Assembly: GCA_039566865.1 (NCBI GenBank)
Contig: CM076961.1
Coordinates: 627,501 to 691,500 of the forward strand
From: Aurelia coerulea
Taxonomy: Eukaryota > Cnidaria > Scyphozoa > Semaeostomeae > Ulmaridae
Length of the DNA stretch: 64,000 bases
Reading direction: 5' to 3'
The translations under genes were made by a program, and so were the position numbers. Shown piece after piece: positions 1 through 11,617 of the stretch (position 1 is its first letter; each line of letters begins with the position of its first letter). The notes below the pieces were generated by a model. The model had not been told where the DNA came from and ran no database searches. It saw only the letters and a program-made list of their open reading frames with translations.

Positions 1-1008
1 AACGGTCACTTTTTGGTAGCTAGGGTGAACCCACCAAACAAACTGCAGAAAACAATGGATGAACAATAGATAATTGGTGACACCTGCGAGTTTACGGATT
101 TGTTTATTGTTTGGCGACGGAGCCCCTTTAAATATAAGAATCACTAGATGCATGGATAGGAGCAATGTGAGTCTGCTTCAAGATATCACAGGTAAGCGGG
201 TTTTTACTGTATGCCCATCCTCCAACTTGCCCAGTCAAATTCTTTTGTGCGAAGGAATGCTCCACTTCACAAAGATTTGTCCTAGGTTTTGGTTTTTTAG
301 CCTGTCTTATATAGCCCATCTGATAATCTGTTTTAGACTAAACCGCTCTCCCCAGGCTCTATAACAACGAAATGTCCAGTTAAACATAACAGCAATTCAA
401 TTCAACATATGGAATATACGTAACCTGCTGCAACAACTCAACTACATTGAACCCTCTAACGTTTCCCACATTATGCAATTCAACCATGTCTAGATTTTCT
501 TGCACAACGAATTATGCATCGCATTGTCTCTTATGGATCATTAAATTTTTCATAGTTTTTCTGGCTTTGAATAGTTAAAACGGCGAGAACTACATGTGCG
601 TTCAGTAGCCCTCAAACCATTAACAGCTTCACACGACACCCAAACACAAGGATAGTGTTAACAACATAATATAATCATTATTTCTATATCTTCTATTGAT
701 TATGTATCGTAACCAACGGAAGAACTTACTGGTCTCACACTATACCCAGATGTTTCATAATAGCCTGATTAGCGTAACAGAGGCTGTGTACTTGAAATGA
801 GGCTGAAAATGACCACTACCAAATGATTGACATGCTGGGTGATGCCCAACGCAGCTACTTTGGACCTCCAACAACAACAACAATAAAAACAACATCCAAA
901 ATGTCGATTGCTCCACTGGCAGTAGGCCTAAGTACTATGGTGCGCCACATTCATCCAACTAATAACCGAAATAGGCCTTCAAAAAAGCAAGTAACTAGCC
1001 TAATCATA
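1..1008. other. Gene-free spacer, left edge
   Basis: No coding exon is supported: the short open frames are random and lack recognisable domains. The only structure seen is at about 73-131, which matches, as reverse complement, a stretch at about 49,846-49,900 inside an EEA1 intron. It is therefore part of a dispersed repeat. Confidence 0.5.
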
Positions 1009-1215
1009 GTGCTGCAAGCCACTTTCAAAAGAAGGCTGCTTACTCCTTAGCAAACCGCTTAAAAACTGTACTACACTTATAGTGCTGCAAGCCACTTCCA
1101 AAAGAAGGCAGCTTACTCCTTAGCAAACCGCTTAAAAACTGTACTATACTTATAGTGCTGCAAGCGACGTCCCAAAAGAAGGCAGCAAACCGCTTAGCAA
1201 ACCGCTTAAAACATG
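1009..1215. repeat. Short tandem repeat, about 72-bp unit, 3 copies
   Basis: Three head-to-tail copies of a unit starting TAGTGCTGCAAGCCAC and ending in AAACCGCTTAAAAACTGTAC. The third copy is shortened and contains an extra AAACCGCTTAGC. Copies one and two are nearly identical, so the expansion is recent. Confidence 0.85.
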
Positions 1216-1955
1216 TACTTTTTATCAACGTTGCCTGAAACTAAAAGATGTCCTCACAAACTCGGCTACTACAACCCAATTAAAGTGCTCAGCATCAGCC
1301 CATTGCATCACAAAATTGAACAGTCTCACCCCCCGACACTGGCCTAACTTTGTCCCTGTCATTAACCAAAACGTTATTCTTTACGAACGTGTGTGTTGGT
1401 TAAGGATCAAGCTATGTAAAGCAAGTCGCCCGTTAAGCTAACACGATCGTTTCATCAGACCACCTATGATAATATAGTCAAGATTTTGTTTATTTTCGTG
1501 ATTATTGAAAGCCACTTTCCACGAACTGTTTAAAGTCTGGACGTGACTCAAAAGCACAGCTGAACCATAACAAAATGATGCCGCTAAAGTTAAACCCTTA
1601 CTTAGTATTTCCCAATTTGCAAAATCTGACACCAAATAAACAGATAGTTCTACAGTTTTTGAATATAGAAACCCTTGAATTGTTCAAAATTGATACACAA
1701 TTTTATGCAAGCATTGCAGTAGACTTAAAACCATTTTAGTAAGGTTTTAAAACTTTAAAATATATGTATATACTAACTGCAGCAATGATAGATTTGGCAG
1801 GAGAACGTGGCCTAAAAGACCTACTAGCCATGTTAAAAAGCGATATTTGTCTACATTTTACAGAAATCTGACAAGTTTTCACACGTGCACAACAATGATT
1901 GAAGCAATAACAGATATAGAGCTATTCTACTCCATATCTGAACTGAACATATAAC

Positions 1956-2351
1956 GTAAAAGCTCTATTAAGCCCACCTTCCTAATAAGCCCCTTCCCCC
2001 TGAGCCAAAATTTCAAATAAGCCCCCTCTCTATTAACCCCCCCCCTACAAATATATCAAATTCTAGAGGTTACCAAAGATTTTCCATTTATTGAGTTAAA
2101 TAAGTTTGCATGTTAATTTTGTTATGGTTTGAAATAAAACTGTGTCCATCTTATGTATTTGACTCGTAAAATTGTATGTTGAATTCGCAAAATATGGTGC
2201 AAAAGAACTACACAGCTATCATACACATCTTTGTCATTTGATTTTGTGAATAAGACCCCCCTCTCTAATAAGCCTCCCTTTCTTTTAAGCCCCCCTCTGG
2301 AGTGTCCGAAATGAAATAAGCCCCCAGGGGCTTGATAAAGCTTTCAAGGTA
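1956..2351. mobile_element. Non-autonomous element rich in AAGCCCCC blocks
   Basis: Several blocks of the type TAAGCCCCCCTCTC flank an AT-rich centre. A related copy lies in reverse orientation at about 25,871-26,142 in an intron of the 918-residue gene. The outer ends read TAAAAGCTCTATTAAGCCC on the left and GGGGCTTGATAAAGCTTTC on the right, an imperfect inverted pair. No transposase is present. The superfamily was not assigned. Confidence 0.5.
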
Positions 2352-4269
2352 CACCTTCCTAGTGGCATAAACTGCGACCTACCGAAACACTGGGATCAAG
2401 TGAATTGTGGCAAAAAAATTTGTTCTGTGTATCAGATGTGACAACATTTTTTCATAAAGTGCATTTATCACTGTCGAGGTAGGGTATGACTGTCACTTTC
2501 GCTTATTTCGGTTATTTCGGTTATTTCAGTTTCCACCTACTGACAAGTCAGCAGCAATCAAAATTCTTATCTCTTGCTTGAAATAATATTATACACTTCC
2601 AGCAGGCAGTAATAATGGCGGGTGTAGCTACATCCACTATACTGTGTAAATCTAAAATTCTCACTTTAACTTTTAACCGTAACCATGGTTCAGTACTTTC
2701 TATCTATATCTAGCCTCCAAGTCTACCAAGCGGGAGCTATCTCTTTCAGGTCTGTTTTGAAACTACTCGGTGTATGCAAATAGACTGACTAATTCTGTTA
2801 GGGTTTATGATTCAATAGGCGAAGACGCAAGACTGCCCTAGACTGATTACCGAAGTCTCTTGTTTTATCCTGTGCTCTTTGACTTGATAATGTCACTTTA
2901 GTCATCAACAGAAACTCATAACATTACTTTGAAAATCTGACCCTATCTAGGCCCTCACACAGAAGAACTTGTGGTGGCAATCAGCTCCCTAGATTCGATG
3001 AATTTAAATGAGATCCACGCTTCAATTGCCAGTGTAAACTTTACACTACTTACGCATGCGAAGTGTCCATCCTTTGCCCACCGAATGGGTTTCTTCCTGC
3101 ATCTCATTTCTGTGATATAATAGCCGAGAATGCGCCTGAGTAGGGCTATCTTTTTTATTGTTTCATCATGAGGCCCTGCTTCAGCAAGGTTTACCACAGG
3201 GATACGAGAAACTTCAGTCAGTCTAGGACAGGCCTAAATTACCTCCCCTCTTCCTCGAAGAAGTTTCCAAAACAACAAGGGCAGGAATATCCGTGCAAAA
3301 CATTGCAACTTGATTCCCACAATCCACTCTGCCAATTTAATGTTTACCATCACAGAAATGAATGCTTACTCTTCAATGTGTATTGATAGGAAAATTGCCA
3401 CAGGCAGAGTCACTAACACTGATTCAAAGTATTTCAAATGTCAAAATTATTTGGAAAACTAAAAGCCCATTAATCCTACGGTAAAACTGATAAAAGCTTG
3501 TAACGTATCTTAGATCATTTTTGTCTTATGGTGCCGCACATTCTTGGCTGGAATGGGACATCGTTTTCCAAAGTGAACTGTCCCCAAAGTGAACTGTCTT
3601 AGCAATAGAGTTACTTTCACTATGCACAGTTCGCATATTGGTTCTCTTTTAACGGGAATCAAAGTATGGATAGGCCTTTGACAAGAATAGCTGTGCAAAG
3701 ATAGGCCTTGCCATGCGACAGACCAATTTGCAGCAAGTGGCTTGAGCCATCGGGGTAAAGAAGAGGCTGGGGGCATTGCCTACCCAATTAGTATGCTAAA
3801 ACGCTCTGCAATACGCCATTTAACATTTCAGAAACAAGACATTAGAATTTGTTTACGAAGGTAAGAGTGAATGACGTGAGAGTTTCTTTCACCATTGTGA
3901 ACGTTTGAAAATTCGACGAAATAACTATAAAATGAAAACATACGTCACTCGACCCAGACTCTTTAAATCGGCAGTGTACATTCGCTGTGGAGATTCCCGA
4001 CAAAGCACCACGAAAACTTCCAACTACAAAGCTACGGGTTTCCGTCCTAAAATGGGTTTCACATCTTTCAGTTCTCACAACTAAATGAATCGGAAAATAT
4101 CAAAGGAAGCAATCTCTCATTTCCATCGATTCATATCCTTATCTATAACGGTTTTAATGATGGCGGATTATCCCTTACTAACTATAAACGTAAGCTGTTT
4201 GCAGATGTTCCCCTATCATAACCTGAATTCAGCCCAACTGCGCACAAACGGATTATTTTCGTCGTTTTA
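2352..4269. other. Gene-free spacer
   Basis: No supported exon. At about 2,854-2,916 there is a copy of a small palindromic element also found at 28,879, 46,951, 47,416 and 54,875 (ends of the type AGTCCCTTGTWTCCC). The remainder shows no gene-like structure. Confidence 0.5.
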
Positions 4270-5995
4270 TTTATAGATAAGAGAGAGCTTTGCACTCCTT
4301 CTAAAACCTTCTAAAACTGAGGTCATGTTAAACACTGCAAGGGTTCCACAATGATCAGCATGGAATTTCTAGTTGTACCCCTACTTCAACTTAAAGGCAT
4401 ACAACCAGATTTGGCCAATTAACTAGTTACTCTATTGATAGAGAGATGAGCTTTGCACCCCTTCTAAAACTGAGGTCATGTTAAACACTGCAAGGGGTCC
4501 ACGATGATCAGCATGGAATTATGTAGCTGTACCCCTATCACAACCCAACTTCAACTTAAAGGCATACAACCGGATTTGGCCAAATGACTAGTTACTCTAG
4601 TGATAGAGAGATGAGCTTTGCACTCCTTCTAAAACCTTCTAAAACTGAGGTCATGTTAAACACTGCAAGGGGTCCACAATGATCAGCATGGAATATCTAG
4701 CTGTACCCCTATCACAACCTTACTTCAACTTAAAGGCATAGAACCGGATTTGGCCAAATGACTAGTTACTCTATTGATAGAGAGATGAGCTTTGCACCCC
4801 TTCTAAAACTGAGGTCACATCAAACACCACAAAGGTTTCCCATCAAGCACCTTGAGAATTTGTATTTGCCCCCCTATCACAATCTTACCTCAACTTCAAG
4901 GCATACAAACGGATTAGGCCAGTTAACTAGTTTGCTCTATTGATAGAGAGATGAGCTGTGCACCCCTTCTAAAACTGAGGTCACATCAAACGCCGCAAAG
5001 GATTCACATCAAGCAACTTGAGAATTTGTATTTGCACCCCTATCACAACCTTACTTCAACTTAAAGGCACACAACCGGATTAGGCCAATTAACTAGTTAC
5101 TCTATTGATAGAGAGATGAGCTTCGCACCCCTTCTAAAACTGAGGTCATGTTAAACACTGCAAGGGGTCCATAATGATCAGCATGGAATATGTAGCTGTA
5201 CCCCTATCACAACCCAACTTCAACTTAAAGGCATACAACCGGATTTGGCCAAATGACTAGTTACTCTACTGATAGAGAGATGAGCTTTGCACCCCCTCTA
5301 AAACTGAGGTCATCTTAAACACTGCAAGGGGTCCATAATGATCAGCATGGAATATGTAGCTGTACCCCTATCACAACCCAGCTTCAACTTAAAGGCATAC
5401 AACCGGATTTGGCCAAATGACTAGTTACTCTATCGATAGAGAGATGACCTTTGCACCCCTTCTAAAACTGAGGTCACATAAAACGCCGCAAAGGTTTCAC
5501 ATCAAGCACCTTGAGAATTTGTATTTGCCCCCCTATCATAACCTTACCTCAACTTCAAGGCATACAAACGGATTAGGCCAGTTAACTAGTTTGCTCTATT
5601 GATAGAGAGATGAGCTGTGCACCCCTTCTAAAACTGAGGTCACATCAAACGCCGCAAAGGATTCACATCAAGCAACTTGAGAATTTGTAGCTGTACCCCT
5701 ATCACAACCTTACTTCAACTTAAAGGCACACAACCGGATTTGGCCAATTAACTAGTTACTCTATTGATAGAGAGATGAGCTTTGCACCCCTTCTAAAACT
5801 GAGGTCACATCAAACGCCGCAAAGGCTTCCCATCAAGCACCTTGAGAATTTGTATTTGCACCCCTATCATGACCGGAATTCTAGCTACCGTCGAAAAATA
5901 AGATTATATTCATTAACTAGTTTGCTCTATTTATAGAGAGAAGAGCTTTGCACCCCTTCTAAAACTGAGGTCACATCTAACACCACAAAGGTTTC
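4270..5995. repeat. Satellite array, about 165-bp monomers, about 10 units
   Basis: The landmark GATAGAGAGATGAGC recurs near 4273, 4438, 4602, 4777, 4941, 5108, 5273, 5438, 5602, 5767 and 5932, giving a period of about 165 bp (one unit is 10 bp longer through a CTTCTAAAAC duplication). Each unit contains the palindrome CTCTATTGATAGAG. Two monomer types alternate in blocks: one reads CATGTTAAACACTGCAAGGG, the other CACATCAAACGCCGCAAAGG. Small open frames inside the array are artefacts of the repeat. Confidence 0.93.
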
Positions 5996-7829
5996 ACAAT
6001 GAGCACGTTGGAATTTTCCCATAGTCACACTGAGCTAACAGCCACAAACATTTAGAAGTTGTGGCTACTCAGCAAGTACCCATAGTTAAAATTTCTTAAT
6101 AAATTCTTAATTACGTGATTACCCCAGGAGGCAATCGAACCCAGCATATAAGGGGTGGGTGGGGCAGTCTGTGCTATTGATTTACAGTCACTGTCTTCTT
6201 GCTGCCATATATATTTTATACATTTTAATATTTCATATTTGAATTTATCAAGGAAGGTTACCGTCACCTATAGTGGCTGATTTTAAGGTTCCCTGGATAA
6301 GGTTCGAAAGATAAGATTAATGAAGAACAAAATAAGATAACGAGAGGAGAGACAAAACAATTTTCTGCTCCTTCCCTCCCTTTTTCTTTCTTTCCTTATT
6401 TCATTTGTTGAGGCTCTACTAACCAGGGTATATTCCTAGTACCTGAAATCTATACTAACATCTTGTTCAACATATACTACAGATGAGTCAGGATCGAGCA
6501 ATGATACACACATTCTTATCCCAAAGATTAGATTGAGCTGTTTTCTACGGTAGCTTCTATCACTATTGTGTACATTAGAAATTCGTCAAATTTCTCCAAA
6601 ATGTGTGAAAATTTCGCTCGTTTAAAAGTCTTTTGCAGTATCGTCAAAGGTTCATTCCTTGTCAGTTCAAAGGGTATGCAGCACGTTATCCAAAAACAAT
6701 CAAAATCGGAGCAAAAATAGCGCTGCTCACAAACCGTGCTCTAATTTTGCTTACTTATGGTTGAAAGTATTTGCACGAGCCCCAACTTACTTTATGTTTT
6801 GATTGAGTGAGTGCCCCCCTGAAACTATACAAACTGCTACAAACATAGAATGGGGAAGCTAATCGAAAGTAGAACTTGAACAACAATCAATAAATCAATA
6901 GATTAATCACAATCACTTGCGTGTGTCTCCTGAAAACAAATTGGTGGAGACCCTTTTCTGGACAATGCTGCAAAACGACAGAACGACTACAGACCCAACC
7001 AAAGTTGAAATCACATCCAATCTTATCCATCAACCTCCTTAAAATCGCTAAATTTGACATCAATATATTTTCATGCACAAATTATGACTGATTCTAAAAT
7101 GAAATTCATATCCAACAAAAACGAATTTTTCCAAGAAGCGAAGATGTCCGTGATCCTCTAAATTTCCTCCGTTTTACCTCAAATCATAAAACAAAGACAC
7201 AACAAACTTCTCATGTTCAGTTAAAATGCAAGAATGAAACTAAGTACTAACCATGAGACGTTTGATGTACACACCGAAAACAACAACGTTAGAAATCAAA
7301 CATTACGGAGCACGCTTTTCTGTTTAGTATAACAGAGAAACATGCCGTAAGACCAATATATAACGAGAAGCACTTACTTCAAATTTGAAGACTTGGCTTT
7401 CCAGATGTGCAGTACACTTCAAAGAATTGCTAGAAACCCAATGAAAAACAACCTTTTAGAAATCAAACGTACTGTGATGCTCTTTTCTGTTCAGTAAAAC
7501 AAGTTATCCAGGAAGACAAACTATCCGGCAAAACCTCTTTCTACAACAGCGTAAAACTAACACGAGTAAAACCAAAATGATCTCTTGAATTAGAGGTGCA
7601 GTACTAAGAGCTTCCGATTTTAACCTCAGAGCTCTCCGTTAGCCAGTTGAGTTTTGTCGCTCATGTTGCTCGAGTGTACTTTACGAATAATTCCTAAATT
7701 AAGAAATCTCGCTGTCTCGAAATCTCGTTGGTGACTATGGTTGGTCAGTTTGCCCAAAAATATGTCACACACAGTTATTCAATATGGTGGCAAGATTCGA
7801 AGAGCCACATCCGTTATGGTACAGGAAAG
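5996..7829. other. Gene-free spacer
   Basis: No supported exon. On the minus strand at 6,131-6,176 a GGTTCGATTGC box and an upstream TAGCACAGACTG box are spaced like RNA polymerase III B and A boxes. This is a weak tRNA-like SINE candidate. Confidence 0.4.
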
Positions 7830-8670
7830 AAGATCTCTTTACCAGGCCTGTAAACGCCAGCAAATGATTTTATTTACTTCCAGTTTGATAAGAAGGAAAA
7901 AACCTCTGGAGTCACTAAAACAGGCGAGCGAGCTGATTTGTGAATCAAGTCAAAGCAAAATGTTAGGCTTGCAAAAAGAATGTAAAACCGTTGAAACTTT
8001 GGCACAGCAAACCATCTCTCTCCAGGCCTTAAAGCTAGCAAATCATACTGGGAAGCTTGCAATAATCTTGTATCTTGTATTTACCTCTAAAATGATATTC
8101 CGGAAAGAACTAGTAATCATATACAACGAGCAATATTCATCACAAAAAGTAAAATCAATCAACCACTTTCCAGGCCCAGACGCCAGCGAATCAGACCAGT
8201 ATGACTCTTGTTATGTTCTTTATTTCCAGAATAATGTGAAGCAGCATAGAATAACCAGCCAAATGGTAAACGAGCTGATTCGCGTATTATGTCGAAGAAA
8301 AATGTAAAATACACGATGAATAAAGTCTGTTGCAGGACAATAACACCAATCTCTCTCCAGGCCGAAAAGCCACCACACGATACAAGCTTGCTTGTAATAA
8401 CTTTCTCGTATTTTCTTCACAACGATACTAATGCGTGATTACTCCAACGAGAAATGTCAGGTACGAGCAAGATCTTAGCAAAAAGCATGAAAACCAATCT
8501 CTTTCCAAGCATATTAAAAGCAATTAACTCATACACGAATGCTTATAACGGAGGTAATAGTGTTCTTCTATTCACTTCCACAAAACTATGCAGCATGATA
8601 GAACGAATAACTAATACGAGAACAAGCTGATACGTGAATTACGTCGAAGAAAAGAAATGTAAGGTGCCGG
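7830..8670. repeat. Degenerate tandem repeat, about 150-180 bp units
   Basis: The phrase CTCTCCAGGCC and variants recur near 7847, 8020, 8172, 8352 and 8505, followed by related text such as GAGCTGATTYGTG and TATGTCGAAGAAAA. Units are poorly conserved. The 188-codon open frame at 7,741-8,307 runs across the repeats, matches no domain I know, and is best read as non-coding. Confidence 0.5.
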
Positions 8671-10590
8671 CTTAAGCAAAACAAATACCGCGGGTCGATC
8701 GCGGGTAGACTCATAAGAAACCGGCGAATTAGGAGCTTCATATTTTGAGAATACTTAGCAACCTCGAAAAAACATTAGATCTTCGTTTTAAACATAGTTT
8801 TGAAAAGGCCACCAAACATGATAACAACGTGCCCAGGTCACAAAATCTACCGCTCTTTCACTTGTCATCCAACACTTTCGACACATTTCCAAAACTTCAG
8901 ACATTTTGCTGTAAATACTTGATCAGATATTCAAATTGTCCTTTACTTTTGATCCTATATTTAGTGAGAAAATAGAAGAAAGAACCATTCATTGGCTCTA
9001 GTAGGACAAATGCGATGGTAAAATTGCCCCAAAATGCAACTGAGAGTGGGACAAACAAAATTGGAAAAAATTGACATTGTCCCAGATGAAACAGACATTG
9101 GCCTGACCCTAGGCTTGAATATGGTTAACAAGTGGCCACATCATATGAGCTAAACACTCTTGAGAGTAAAATTAAATTTCAAAAATGATACAGCATCGCA
9201 TCCTATAAAGCCGATACAACGTGCAGTGAGATCGGACGTTCTGAATCATGCTACACAACTCTGCACCAACCACATATCAGCTTCAAACTACGGCGATACC
9301 AATGTCAAGAGAAATAGCAAACTGCAACCCCTCTGAAAGCGATTCATTCCACAACAACCTGCTCCTCCACAAGTATAGCTGTCAAATTCAGATATGAAAA
9401 AATATTCTTAAAACATTACACCGTACAGATGTAAGAGCCATGCTCATAAAGCATTTCTCTGAAATGTTTTCGCTAAATAACTTAGGGAGACCTGCTAGCA
9501 CCTACCGCACAAGTGCCCTAAGTTGCAGAAGAGATACAGATTTAAATATGCATGAGCGAAAAGAGGTCAGTTCTGTTTGTTGAACGCTTGAAAACCTGTT
9601 AGTTACTAGAACGGAGAAGGCAGAAGACGGGAGGCTGTTCCGAAGAGCAAAGCTTCGAGCATTGAAGAGCTTAATTTAGAAACGGTGCTAGATTGACGTA
9701 AAGCACTGCTGTAAACAGAGGAAAATTTTAGTACCTTGCATTTGGGTATCGTCCTTCTGAATTGAGAAAATAACATCTATTGCTCCCCCGTGACAACGCC
9801 GGGATATAAGAGACCATTGAAGGCATTGAATCGTGAAAAAATAGCATAATATTGAAATTGGAATTTGTGTGAATCAGTTAGCAAAGATGTGAAAGTAACG
9901 TAGGGAAACCTAATGTTGACATTTTATCTTATTACGTTTGTCAAAACTCTCCGTTTCTTTGGCGAACGGCAAAACTTTGAAGAATTCTTTAGGAATCAGA
10001 AATTGCGCGACCGGAAATGTATGACTAAGGATTTAACGTAAGGTAATTATTGCCTGGTCAGCAAAAGACGGAATTTTGATCAAAAGAGTTCAAGGGAAAT
10101 ATACGAATTAATTTCAAAGAGAAACTGATGCTATCTACTGTTATAAAACGTTTCTGTCAACTTTGTGTAGGTGGAGAGAAAAGACTGAAAATGAGAAAAA
10201 GATAGTTTATCAAAAGTAGTCAAAACCAAGATCAGTTAACAATGAAGAAGATGAATGTGACAAAGATAAAATAAAGAGTTTAATTAAATAACTAATGAAT
10301 GAATGAAGTAATAAGCGATGAAAGACTCAAGGGATTTTGCGTACCGTTATATGTTTTGTTTTGGAAGAAGGAAAGGTTGACAAAGTCATTATTGCTTAGT
10401 CTAGAAGTAAATTCACAGGAGAAAGAACCTTTTTCAACGGTGCATATGATTCATAAGAAAAGGCTCCGACAATCACGAGTTATTTGTCTTTTTCTCTTCG
10501 TCATTTCGTCCTTCCCGGTAACGTAGAGTACCATCGCCCTGAAGCACCCACCTGAAGCGCAACTTCTGGCGCTGAAGAAAGATGGAAAAC
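8671..10590. other. Gene-free spacer
   Basis: AT-rich sequence without convincing exons, RNA genes or clear repeats. Confidence 0.4.
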
Positions 10591-10599
10591 TAAACTGTG

Positions 10600-10711
10600 T
10601 GTTCAAAATATTCCGTTTTTTACACAGAATTATGAGTCCAAGTTGAGAGACGAACGTTCAAAATATTCCGTTTTTTTACACAGAATTATGAGTCCAAGTT
10701 GAGAGACGAAG
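10600..10711. repeat. Two-copy direct tandem repeat, about 57 bp
   Basis: The unit GTTCAAAATATTCCGTTTTT followed by ACACAGAATTATGAGTCCAA occurs twice back to back, differing mainly by one T in the T-run. Confidence 0.85.
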
Positions 10712-10964
10712 AATGATGGGTAATAGCAAAGGTAGTAGCAGTGATAACTAGGAATTGAATCAAGGTTCTACCGAGGAAAAGATGTACCAACACACGTCTC
10801 AGACAGATGGAAAACGTGGGAGATTTGAGAACTGTGCGCCCCTTCGAGCCAATGGTCATGTAGTAATTGCAGGAGAAAGAGGCTCAATCTTGGCCTCGAT
10901 TCAACGGTCATAGCAGTAATCTTGATGAGAAAGATCACTCAATCTTGGTAACATATTTACTCGA

Positions 10965-11190
10965 TTCAATGCTTTTGATTGATTTGATTCAAAGCAGATT
11001 GAAAACAATCTTGATGATGGCCAATTTGATTGAGCTGATTTGATTGATCTGATTGATGACCTGATTGATTGATTGATTGATTTGATTGATTTGACTGATT
11101 TGACTGAATTGATTGATCTGATTGATTGACCTGATTCTTGATTATTTGGCACAAACAGATGCTTTTGATTGATTTGATTTTATCTTTTTT
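10965..11190. repeat. GATT-type microsatellite, probable LINE tail
   Basis: Irregular (TTGATT)n/(GATT)n. It lies directly at the 3' side of the minus-strand LINE remnant at 11,199-11,617, so it may be that element's simple-repeat tail (AATC on the minus strand) that later expanded. Confidence 0.75.
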
Positions 11191-11198
11191 ACCCATGG

Positions 11199-11617
11199 TG
11201 GCCCCTCAATAAGAATAATTGATTTACAGGGGGCCATGCTACAAACTTACAATAACTACTTATTTACAATAAAAACGAAATTTGCTATGCAACCTAAACC
11301 TAGCCTAAACCAATTACAATTTGTCATAAATAAACGAAAGAAAAACGAAAAGATTTGGTGAGTGAATTCATGTTTGCACCTCCTTTTTACAAGATCTCAG
11401 GGTTGAAGTATTTCTGATTTCAGGGCCAAGACTGTTCCAAAGTTTGGCGCCTCGGTACGCGAAACATTTCTGCCCCCCCCCCCCCCGCCGATTTTAATAA
11501 TGGTAGCCTGAGATTGACTTCAGCGTTTCTAAGAGAACGAAGGGTAGAGTTATTGACTCTCGTGAATATGTCTTTCATATAAGAAGACACGTCCCCATTG
11601 AGGGATCTAAAGACCAT
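11199..11617 (-). pseudogene. LINE reverse transcriptase 3' remnant, frameshifted
   Basis: The minus strand encodes a typical end of a LINE ORF2: a frame with SYMKDIFTR and SLRNAEVNLRLP, then, after a run of cytosines at about 11,473-11,486, a different frame reading CFAYRGAKLWNSLGPEIR. In CR1/L2/jockey-type reverse transcriptases these two blocks belong to one frame just before the stop codon, so this copy carries a frameshift at the homopolymer as well as a 5' truncation. It cannot encode an active enzyme. Confidence 0.8.

Noticed and set aside
1009..1215. CRISPR-like array
   Set aside because: Units are contiguous without unique spacers, and the genome is animal; the same holds for 4,270-5,995 and 32,137-32,425.
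7741..8307. 188-codon plus-strand open frame as a gene
   Set aside because: It runs through degenerate tandem repeats, has no domain, no splice context and biased repeat composition.
10901..11196. Minus-strand Ser/Asn/Gln/Ile-rich peptides
   Set aside because: They are translations of the GATT microsatellite.
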